From positions 186,001 to 250,000 of the forward strand of contig JAUIRK010000141.1 in assembly GCA_030549495.1 (NCBI GenBank): a stretch of DNA of 64,000 nucleotides. Reading direction: 5' to 3'. The notes beneath the pieces are model-generated. The model did no database searches. It was not told the origin of the DNA and saw only the letters and a list, made by a program, of their open reading frames with translations. The stretch's first letter is position 1; each line of letters starts with the position of its first letter. Source of the DNA: Nectonema munidae. Taxonomy: Eukaryota > Nematomorpha > Nectonematoida > Nectonematidae. The translations under genes were made by a program, and so were the position numbers. Positions 43,364-54,000 of the stretch are shown piece after piece.

Positions 43364-45135
43364 TCTTGGTTATTTGTCTTCGATGGTAACCCGGCTTACT
43401 CCATCATGCTTGGCCGTTAAAATGGAATGATGATAGACATATAAGATCTACTTGATTTAAAATCACCCAAATTTTCGATTATTGATTATATGTTCAATAT
43501 CAGAGGCTAAATGCAATTCTCTTTTTTGCATCTTTTGGCAAAATGATCCTTTAAAAATTCTTTTATCATTACGATCCCACACCTGGTATTTTACTCTTAC
43601 TTTTTAACTGGATCAGATTATATAACATGTGGAAACAAGTTAGGATGACAAATTGTGGCGATTTAATCAGTAATAAGCAACACAAATAAATTGTCAAAAA
43701 ATTTTAAAAAAGTGACTTTATTTTTTTAAAACTTTTTTGACTTGAAATCAACAAAAATTGGGAGAACATTTTTCAAACGAAATATGAAACTATAATTTTC
43801 TAGATTAAATACGAATTGTATTACATACAATGATTGCTTATAAGTGCATTTTTACACATCACTAAAATTTCTGTTTTATCAATGTGTTGTTTAATATTGA
43901 TTACTTCTTTCAATTTTTGTAGATGTTAACTTGTTTTTTTCAACAAAGAAATATTTACAGCACTAATATTATTTTTATTCTTCATATTTCAATAACATCA
44001 TTTGATTTTATTCGTTTGTCAATATATTTTCCCCAAAGAACAATAATCCTCTAAAGTTTTATTTTTATTTTTTGATTATAGTTTTTGTTAATCGAACACT
44101 TTGATTCTCACATTTAGTCATAATTTTTGTCAGGATGCATTCATTTTTCTTCTAAAAATTCAAGTATAGAAAAAGCTGTAGGTGGGTTTTTTTTATTTTT
44201 TCTATGATTAGCGCTTTCATCGAATATGTTTTAAACGATTGCTTTTACTTTGTGGAATTTTATCGTGAATCAATATAAGGAATATAGCCAGGATCAGCAT
44301 CCTTAAATCAATCGACTGATTTGATTGAAAATGTGCGAGTCTGTTAGATAGCTATCATTGTCTTTAATGAAAAATTTAATTGGCAATTGATTTCAAATTG
44401 TTCTTATAATTATACAACAATTATACGTTATCAAATGAGCCAGATAATATGGAAATTACCTTGATTTACAACTTTAAATTTCACCCACTATTTACTTTTA
44501 CATATGTACCCTTCTCACTTGACCAAACAAAAGTATAAAAAAATTTCTCCTCATTTCCAGATACTTTTTTAACCGGGGTATATATTTATTCGGAATAAGA
44601 ACCTAAATCACTACAAACTTATAAACAGGTTTGATGAATGAGAATAATAATAATTTAAGATATGATTTTTGCAAAGTTTAATGATTGCAGCCATGAAGAA
44701 TTGAAAAACTGAACTATGTGGAAAAAGGATGTTAATTGAAGGATAAAATTGTTATGTGAGAATATTTGGTAATATAAGCAGAGGAATCAATACTAAATGA
44801 CAATGGGAAATCATCAGAATAGGAAGAATTGCTGAAATCGCTGATAAGTTGAGGGTAGGACTGAGACAAAAGCCAAAATTGGAAGAGATGGGAAAATAAT
44901 TGATTTGATCGTTAACTACTTAAACAATTTTTTATCACAATACGAACAGTGGCCATTCTAGACCTCTAGAAGTGGGTTCAATTCAGGGCTAATATTTCTG
45001 GGACGGGCAAAGTAATTTAAAGAGAACAGATTAAGCCCCTAAAATTTCTCAAAATGAAGTAGTTTCATCCCAATTTATAAATCAATTTGTAAGTAAGTAT
45101 ATAATAATATAAGTGTAAATTGAACCCTATCACGA
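43364..45135. other. A+T-rich intergenic DNA, no gene seen
   Basis: No frame with domain content and no clear repeat ends. Slightly higher G+C near 44700-44950 might be decayed element sequence, but nothing is recognisable. Confidence 0.4.
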
Positions 45136-45139
45136 ATTT

Positions 45140-45715
45140 GTTTTTAACGCCACTTACTTTTCAACTTAACTGTTATTCCATCAAATCCTAAACCTACAAG
45201 AGAAGATTTGTAGTCCAAAGCCAGCTCGTCCAAACTTTTCCAGATTATATCTGAGATAGATGGAGCATCCAAAATATCCATTTTAGTGAAAGAAACTAAG
45301 CATTCCTGGGAAGAAATTGATAATTCATCGAAAATCTTACAACTAGCTTTGATTTACTAATGCCTTTGGCTTTGCCAGCTTGAATACAAAAGAAATTACA
45401 TGACCTCACTTTTTCTGAAATTTCTTCTTATACCATACAAGCAAGAGAGTACCAATCATTTCATTTTGTATTACAGGACTAGTAATCTTAGGACCCTTTT
45501 GAACTCTATCAGCCATGATAGGATCATGCGTTGCAGTGAATCTGAGAAATTTACGAACATTTGGTGGATTCAGTTTGTATTGCCATATGCTGGCGGTGCA
45601 ATGCCTCCAGGCGAAACAAAACATTGCATTACGTTCTTTTGAATATTCTGCCCTTTCATATTTGTCAAACCAAGCAGCTACGAAAGATCGAGCATGAGAG
45701 TTTCCTTCACTATGT
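45140..45715 (-). pseudogene. ZMYM1-like hAT transposase fragment
   Basis: Read on the minus strand: SFVAAWFDKYERAEYSKERN and AMFCFAWRHC form the TTF-type zinc finger. IMADRVQKGP and ITSPVIQNEMIGTLL give the conserved S-x-IQNE-I motif. A downstream frame (about 45360-45150) has DELSISSQECLVSFTKMDIL and LDYKSSLVGLGFDGITV, matching the GQGYDGA catalytic-core motif. This is the N-terminal half of a ZMYM1-type hAT; the C-terminal half is absent and frames are broken at least twice. It is separate from the ZMYM1-like element at 22 kb. Confidence 0.75.
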
Positions 45716-45739
45716 TTTTGGATATTCCTAACACTAGAG

Positions 45740-46600
45740 CAGTGATTCCTAAATTAGAAGGGGTGAGCGCCCCCCCTAATTGGGCGTATTAATTTTTGAA
45801 AGGGGGCGTAGAATTATTTTTTGAAATTAGGCCCAAAAAATTAATATATTTTAAAAATTATTCTTTTAAACAACATTTAAAAATTTCGGTTACTTATAAA
45901 GCAGCTCTAAAATAAAAAATCTAGGAAGCTATTTTTCAAAGTTTTTATTATCTAGTTACTAGATTCTAGTAACTAACTAGTTTATTGCTATGAATTGAAG
46001 TTTTAAAATTTTCGTAAATTTACAACACAAAAGGCAAAAATTTTTAAAATATACTTGATACTATAACAAGCTTTTTAAAAATAAATTTATTTTTATTTTT
46101 TTTTTCATTTTTTTAATATTCTTTAAAATGTCGGCCACAAAAAAAAGAAACTTAGATGAAAGTTATATAAAATATGGATTTGCTTATATTGTAAAAAACG
46201 GAAAACACCTGTCTCGATGTATTATTTGTCATACAGTTTTAAACAATGATGCTTTTGAGACCAAGTCGATTGGAAAGACATTTGATTACAAATCATCCTG
46301 CAATGAAAGAAAAGTCAGAAAAAATTTTCATCAACAAGGAAGGAAATTTGATGTATGCTTTGGTAACGAAAAGTTGAAAACTTTTCATTTTTTTTATTTT
46401 AATCAACTGTTTGAAGATGTTGACAGCGTGATGGAGTATGACGCTAATATTAAATAAGAAATTTTTCTCATTTGGATCTTCACGATATTTTCCCGATATT
46501 TCAGTGTACAAATCTTCACAGAAATTTACCCAAAATCCATTTGGCATTGATATTCATACATTGGAAGATTATCTCCAAGAAGCTATAGATTTAAATTTCT
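45740..46600 (+). mobile_element. FAM200/ZBED5-like hAT, 5' part only
   Basis: It begins with a hAT terminus CAGTGATTCCTAAATTAGAA followed by GGGGTGAGCGCCCCCC, and contains the N-terminal transposase frame at 46128. No right terminus was found; recognisable sequence fades by about 46600. It is oriented away from the ZMYM1-like fragment to its left. Confidence 0.6.
46128..46457 (+). pseudogene. FAM200/ZBED5-type hAT transposase N-terminus
   Basis: MSATKKRNLDESYIKYGFAY followed by IVKNGKHLSRCIICHTVLNN matches the N-terminus of FAM200/ZBED5-like transposases (KRKY-x-YI-x-FGF, C-x2-C). The histidines that should complete the finger fall in a disturbed segment (SCNERKVRKNFHQQ), so the finger is incomplete. 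The frame stops at 46457; short related stretches (NPFGIDIHTLEDYLQEAIDL) follow in another frame. Confidence 0.75.
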
Positions 46601-47204
46601 GCACCAATTGACGCCAGAACAGGAAAGAATTACCAGATGTAAAGGAGAAAAGAGAGCTTATCGTTATGAAGAGTAGAACCAAACCTACTGTAATAATAAC
46701 TTCGTATCAGGCTAAAATGTCCAAAATTTTCATCCATATGTTCAAATTTTAGCGGAAAATATTCCCAAGAAGAAACCAGAAACAGAAAAAAAAAAAAAGG
46801 GGGATTAATGGTATAAGGTGAAGGGGGGGTGGGTTTAAAAAAGAAAAACAGATTGACTCAGTCGATAGACCTAAAAACATCGTCTTACTTGCACTACTTT
46901 GAAATGTCGTAATAGAACAACAGAAAGTTGAGTAAGAAATTTATCCAGGGTTATAAAAAACAATAAAATTATCTTGGGCTGTTATTATTTCTGAAAAAAC
47001 GGTAAAAAAATTGAATTCTATAAAATTGAAGATATACGTAAGCTGCGTTACATATCAAAGTTAATTGAGATAAAATAGAAAGCCCGCATACCGCCCTGCT
47101 AAAAATGGTATGTGGGTACCCGTGGTAACCGCAATTACGAGTGTTCGTATACCCTCCACGCATGCTCTCTTCCAGAACTTTTTCAGCTATCCAACAAATT
47201 CTAC
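46600..47204. other. intergenic DNA, no gene seen
   Basis: Contains poly-A and poly-G runs around 46785-46835. No coding or structured feature could be supported. Confidence 0.4.
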
Positions 47205-47802
47205 TTCTGAATATATACCATTTTTAGTTCTATCTTGCCTTTTTGCAATTCTATTTTGTATTTTTACAATTCTATTTTATCCTTTTGTAATTCGTCTTTT
47301 AATAATTATATTTTCCCTTTTTGCGACTATCTGAATTAATATTTTTGATTTTGTGTAGCAAAACTTTATCCCATTACTATTAAAGTGTATAATGCTGTAT
47401 AGGGTGGACTCCTCCGGCTATCTATGCCACTCTTTGACATGTGTCATCTTACTTTTTTTTGTTGATATTTAAACATTATTTTGAGATAAAGTTTTCTAAA
47501 TTTTTCACAAGGAATTTGCCATAAACTGTTACAAATTTTTATTATTTCATCAATATCATTTTGATATTTATTTATTTATTTATTTTTATAATTACAAAAT
47601 TTTTCCACTTTAATTTTGCAATATCTTTTTAGTTGACTTTTAATATTATTTCAAAATAACACAGATGGTTATTTAGTTAGAATTGCAGAAAGACAAAATA
47701 GAATTGCAAAAAGACAAATTATAATTGCAAAAAACACATTAGAATTGAAAAAGAAAAAATATAATTGCAAAAAGACAAATGAGAACTAAAAAGGGTATAT
47801 AT
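47205..47802. mobile_element. foldback element with tandem subrepeats in both arms
   Basis: The left arm (about 47205-47335) and right arm (about 47680-47802) are inverted copies. Each is built of about five to six imperfect 20-bp units of the type CTTTTTGCAATTCTATTTTG (left) or AAAAAGACAAATAGAATTGC-like (right). Outer ends are ATATACCATTTTTAGTTCT and AGAACTAAAAAGGGTATAT. The 345-bp A/T-rich centre has no coding capacity. Arms of tandem subrepeats are typical of foldback (FB/Galileo-like) elements. It lies about 150 bp beyond the ETS gene's stop codon. Confidence 0.8.
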
Positions 47803-47952
47803 TTACCTTAAAACGGATGAGATGAAAAAAAAATAAAAGCTGAATAATAATAATTTATTGATAAATCAAAGATTAATTATCTTTCATATCGCTTTCTTCG
47901 CTTCAAATGTAGCAAGGATTTCCAAAATGAGACGAGCAAGAAATGTTTTAAG

Positions 47953-48076
47953 TTAGAAACAGTCTGAATTCTCAAATGATGCACCATAGTCTTCCATATC
48001 TGTTGGCACTTGAACAAATTTATAGACGAGTCGCTGTCCATCTACTTTAGATAAAATGCCTTTTTGGTAATAGTAT
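47953..48076 (-). CDS. ETS gene terminal exon
   Basis: After the acceptor TTCAATGTATTTAG the exon completes the arginine codon of RALR and reads [20 protein letters not shown], then [20 protein letters not shown] and stop TAA. This is the last part of the ETS domain (recognition-helix end, wing and final strand) plus a short 19-residue tail. The splice falls at RALR-YYY. Confidence 0.93.
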
Positions 48077-51000
48077 CTAAATACATTGAAAAAGTTGTTT
48101 TGATAAAGCTTATATCTTCAATATTTGCGCAAATTTGTCGCCTTTATCATCGGAAGCACACACATCTAACGAACACTTTAAAAAACTGTTTATCATACCG
48201 ATAATAAATCTTAACAGGAGGAATAACGTTTACGAGTCTTCTTTTACGATAAAGAGGTATTTTAATGTGTGAACTTCAGTAAAAATGGTGAATTTTTTGA
48301 CACTTTCACAACTAATAATAAAAAGTTAGTACATTGAAGCCACGTTTTTCGGTTCTTGAAAAAAATGACTAATCTTCGAGACTGAGGAATTATTTATCGA
48401 AGCAAAAATATAATACATATAAGGAAATCTGTTTTCAAAAAACCTCACAGAGGTTGACTGATAAAATCGAATGACAGATTTTTGAAACAATTCATATTTT
48501 TTCGATTTCAGTAATTAAGTACTAAAAACTAAATATCTCATATTTTTGGTATCATATAAAAAAGAGCATCTTAAACAATAATAAGAGCAATAAATTGATC
48601 TTTCAATATTATAGATCAATTGTAATATTTTTTATCATATTTATTTATTCTCGTTGAAAAAAGTGATACTTGAAATGGAGGATTTAAAGGTATTAATAAA
48701 ATAAAGTTTGCGAACTACCCTATTCATAGACTAAGAAGAATGACGTATGCGTGTGGAATATTAAATGAGTATATGATATGAAGATTAATTCATACCGCAG
48801 TGCTCTTCCCATAGTTTCATAGTTCATATCTGGCTTATTTTTGTGCTGTCCCCAAAGTTTGGCCACCGACTTTGAATCTACCAATTTAAATATTCCTTTA
48901 TCTTTTTTTATCCACTTTATAAACTTTGGACTTGTTTCTTGATTTTCAAGAAGATTTAGTAAAAATTCCCACAAGTACGTTGTCGAGCCTAAGTGTTTCA
49001 TAAATTTATTGGAATGTACATTTTTTAAATAGTCATCATAACTTACTTTTTCTCTTGCAAAACACATCAAGGGCACCACTTCCTTGAAGTTCTTTCTTGT
49101 CTAAAAGTAGAAAAGTAGATCATTTTATTTTTCTTTTATATGCACAAAGTTGTTAAAATACTGAGTATAATTCAAAATTTTTTATACTATTTTTTATTTC
49201 AATGTTTTCTCTGTCACAACATCTGCGAGGACAAAAAATACTATTAAAAATTTCGAATGAAATAAACGAATTTCTGAGTATCTACTATTTCAGCTTTTAT
49301 TTTAAGATTGATTTTTCTTAAGATTTTTTTTTAATTTTATTGAAACCCTGAGAGAAAATTGTGTAGGTTGCCCCCCCCCCCCCTTAATACACGACCACCG
49401 GAAAGATGACCAACCCCCCGTTAATTATCTGACCCTTGTATTGTATAAGAGAGGTGACATCTTTGTCATGAGTGTGTGAGCTGCATGAGGCAAAAACTGT
49501 AAGTTGCCTTGATCAGCTGATTAACGGATTTCGTGTACTAATGGTGCCTGCATTAGGAGGGGGGGGGACTACTGTATTCCCAAAATTAAAATAACACATG
49601 ATTTAAAAAATAAAAGTAAAAAATTGGAACCAGAAAATCTATTTATCCATAATTTACCGGAACTGTAAGTTATTTGAAGTTGTGTATATATTCTAAATAA
49701 GGCTCTTTTTAACATGAGCAATTTAGTTCAAACATTCACAAAATGATTCATTGTCACTGATTGACATATTAAATACTGCATTTTGATTTGCCAAAATAAA
49801 AATTGAAGCTATCATATTGGCTTATTTTTTTTGCCATTTATGATATATATACATGCAAGCCAGTAAACAGAGATGGGATAGAAGCAGTGCCGGTCTACCA
49901 AGTGCGCGGCCTGTAGCAGATCGATTAAATTTACAAATGATAGTCAGTAAGTAAAAAATTGTTTAATAAAATTGATCTAGATTCTACAAAAAAGATAAAA
50001 ACCACAAAATTCAAGAGCAAAAATTTATTTTAAGGAGGAAATATAAAAGAAGAATTGAAGAAGAAAACTAAAAGATATTTCAAAAAGTCAAAAAAAAAAA
50101 ATTTTCAACTAAGCGCGGGCCCTGTAACAGCTGTTACATCTGCTACTATGTTAATCCAGAAGTGGATAGAAGGGGCTGTGAAGCTCCATAAATTTTCCAA
50201 ATCAATAATAATAATTATGATACAATTTACAAAATATTTACATCAAATTACTATTAGCACATTTCACACTCTTTTACAGATGAACGATGAAAGTAATAAT
50301 AAAAGCATTTTAAAAATAGAATATAGACATTTTGTCAGCTTTCTTTTAAATATTTTTTTAGATTTAGTCAACATTTTTTCTCGTTTTGGGCCTCAAATAT
50401 GTATATAATTAGTGTGGTGTTTAGAATGTTTAATTAAAAAACAACTTAGAGTCTCACTTTAGAGACGTTTTCACCCTTCTCTTATTACCTGAAATTTTTT
50501 TACTCAGATATTTGTCTAGTTAGATTTTTAAACTTCCTAAGTGGCTTAAAATATATAATTTTGGAGATAGTTGAAGCTTCGATTCCGTTTTTAAGGCTAA
50601 TTACGTTGATTATGTACCTTTGAATTATTATTGTTAATTTAAGACCACCTTTCTTCGTAGAAGAGAAATCAAAGGGGTTTATCAATCTACTCACGGCATT
50701 CCTTGTGAAAAAGATAAAGTTTGTCGTTCAAATCATAAATGAAAAAAGTACGAAATCAATATAAAATAATTACATTTTTTTTGTTTTTTGTTCGTGCTTT
50801 TGTCTTCTAGTTTTTTAGTTCCCGCCTTCTGGAAGAGAATGCTATTGTAGTTGAATGGAGAAACACTTGTGTTGCTATCCATGACAGAAACTTTGAAATA
50901 AATTTAAAAAAAAGATGTACTATCATATGATTCCTCTACCATTGTCGTATTTTTTCACACATAATTCTCATCGTGCTCGCTTCATGCACGAGATACAAAT

Positions 51001-54000
51001 TTTTACAAGTTGGCTGAAACTTTTCGGAGTTATTCCGCCAAAAATAGATGGTTGAATCTACAGCAATCTGCGATATGCCTTTTATATTTGCTTTGAGAGT
51101 GACGCCTAAAAATCACTTAAACCGAGTAATTGATATTTATGAATTTTACCTGCATATTTCTAATACGCTAAATGAAGTGCTGTTTGTATATGTATCTCAA
51201 ATGAAAACTGAAATAAATATTAGAGCATCAGTTACATCTTCTTTTATTTACGAAACCGGGTTTGTCTTGTACGTATCTAAATATTCTCAGGTAGTCTGAA
51301 AAGTCAAGGATGGCCTTAAGCCCAGTATTTTTTTGGAATGAACCTTATCAATAAGGAACACACTGATAAAATGAACGAATTTATAAAGTTGAATTTGTTT
51401 TTCTAAAAAGTGACTCGAGTAAAAAATTAGTGATTATATCAAAGATTCATATTTAAGGTCAGTTTAATGCAATTTTTCTAAAAGTAGCATTAACAGAACA
51501 GGGCCAGGCAGATCTAGAAGAAAATTTTACCGGGGGCCATTTTTAACATTTTTTAAAATGAATTTGATCAATTGAAGGAGGGGTAGGGAACGCTCGCGTC
51601 GCCTCCAAATCCAGGACTGCTACAGAATCCTTGTTGTCTTTTGATCGGGGTCTATGGTAAATTAATACTAATTTAGGGCTGCGTTGACAAATTGAAAGGT
51701 TGAGAAATTTTTTTAATATAAAATAAAAATTTTTTATCAAATTTTCATTTATAATTTGTTTTTTTTATATTGCCAACAAAAAATGTAAAATCAGGAAAAT
51801 TTTGCTTTTTTCCATGTTTTTTTAAAGTTTATTAATCAGTTTAAAAACAAATTTATTATTGGAAACAATTGTTCTAAAAAGAAATTTCGAGTAAAAGACT
51901 CTAATAAAATAAGTTAACAAATCTTATCAAGTCTGAATTTTATTCATTTCATAAACAATACTGTGAAAATTAAGCAACCATTCAAGACATCAAATTTAAA
52001 TATGTAGGTATTATGGGGTTGAGTTGGACTAAGTATTTTCATGGGGTCATGATTAAGTTTACGCTATGAAAGGGGCGGCTGGGATTATAAGTTTGCCAAG
52101 CATTGATCTAATGCGGAAGTAGAAAGCAAAAGATGAGTTTTTGATCTTGTTCTCATTTTTTAATCGAAATTTTTAGTAAAATTAAAAAGCAATTGTAACA
52201 TTTTCAATAAATTACATAATCAATGAATATATTGAAGAAAAATCCTAGAGAACGAATGCAAACTGCATTAACAAAATGTACGCTTAACTTTAAAGATATA
52301 TTTAGAAAAAGGATATTCTTTTAATTAAAATATATTAATTTTAAAAATTTGATACTTCGTTTCTTCCTCAACTTATTCTACCATATGTAATTGGCTGGCC
52401 TAAATTTAAACATTTTTTCTAAAGTAATTAGCTCTTTACAATATAAAAATCTTTAATATGGCAACATTTCATTTAATGTAATAATCCTCTCTAAAAATGT
52501 TGATTTTACTTTTTAATTTCTTGTGAATGCCTGAATTTCTCTCTTTTATTATTTTATCCAAAAATCTTACTTTGCTGTAAAGGTTCTTGGAAAGTGTTGT
52601 GCTGGTAAATATTCGCTTCTAAAATATCTGAAACTTCACATTCATTTAGTAGGGGAGTGTTTTGCGAGTTGTACGCTATACTTGAAGTTTGCTGATTGTT
52701 GTTATCTATATGAAACATAAATGTTAAAATGCACACATATGGAAGTTAAAAACACATGAATGGCATTCTCGACCCAATATTCGGAGGGGGCTAGGCGGGC
52801 ACTGCAACCTATGCGGCCGCAGTGGGCCCCGCACTTCTCATTTTTCATTTTGATGATATATTGTATGATTTCGCTAAATGCAAGGTTCGCGAAGTAAAGT
52901 TACTTTGATCGTCATTTTGTGTTAATGAAAAAGTAATAAAACAAATCCCTTTTCTTGTTTTCAAAATCTTATTTCTCACTTTTAATCTTTTTTCCTACCC
53001 ACGTCCCACACTGAGCCCTGCGCAATCCATTTTGCATAGGGCCCCGCGAACACTAGGTCCGGCCCTGGGGCTAGGATGCTTTTATGAAATGGATTTAGTC
53101 CGATAATTAAAATTTTAAATAATGTATTAAAATTAATTTCGGTAATATCAAACAGGAACAATAAAATTTGGAAGATAAACGCCAAATTTAACGGTCACAT
53201 GAAAGGAGATAAATCTTGCGAAAAAATAGTGAATTTGCCAAAGAATCCATCGAAACAAAAAATTGGCAAAATTATTCTAATTAAGAAATAAAATTAGCTT
53301 GCAATTACAGACCAATCTCTATTCTTCCATTTTTTAGACTGATTTTTGAAAAACTCACTTACCAGCGTATGCTAAGAAGCTTCATGGATGCATCCAATAT
53401 TTTAAAGGAGAAAATGTTTGATTTGCTAACATTTTTGTGATTGTAAATGTGTATAATATAATCGCGGATTCCTGTGAAACTCCCAGCCATAGAGCTTTAA
53501 TTGCGACCGAGCATAAACTGGAACTTCATCACAAATGTTATATGGTTTTGGAAGAAATTTCTTTTCTTAAGATAAAAGCTTTTTAACTAAGCGCCAAAAG
53601 TCCCCTTTTTGATGACAAAAATTGGGAAACAAAACTTATTTATTTCCAATCGTGTACCGAAGAAACCTGGTTCCTTTCCATCACTTTAACTTGATGTGAA
53701 GATTAATTTTTTGATCATTTTGAGTTTAACTTACTGTTTTGATAGCTTGTGTTGACTTTTACACCGTAATATATTAAATGTCGGCGTTTTGTTCTCAAAT
53801 TTGAGGCCGAACTTTTACACTGAGTGGACTTATACACAGCGATATATGGTAAATAATAAACGTTTCTTACATTTAGCATTTAATACCCTAACAAATGTTC
53901 CCGTGTTTTCATTGTTCTAAAAAATGTAACTTTCTGGCTGTTGGTTGATTGCATAACAATCAAGAGACTTTGAGCCGTCACTCTGTATGCTCGCTTTATG

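Noticed and set aside
44700-44950. Slightly G+C-richer segment that might be a decayed element
   Set aside because: No frame, motif or inverted ends could be found.
50055-50408. 117-codon Lys/Ile-rich plus-strand frame
   Set aside because: Low complexity, no domain, antisense within an ETS intron and overlapping hAT-like end sequences.
50500-50694. 64-codon minus frame between ETS exons
   Set aside because: It has no acceptor or donor in a compatible phase, and the neighbouring exon at 50774-50890 fits the gene better.
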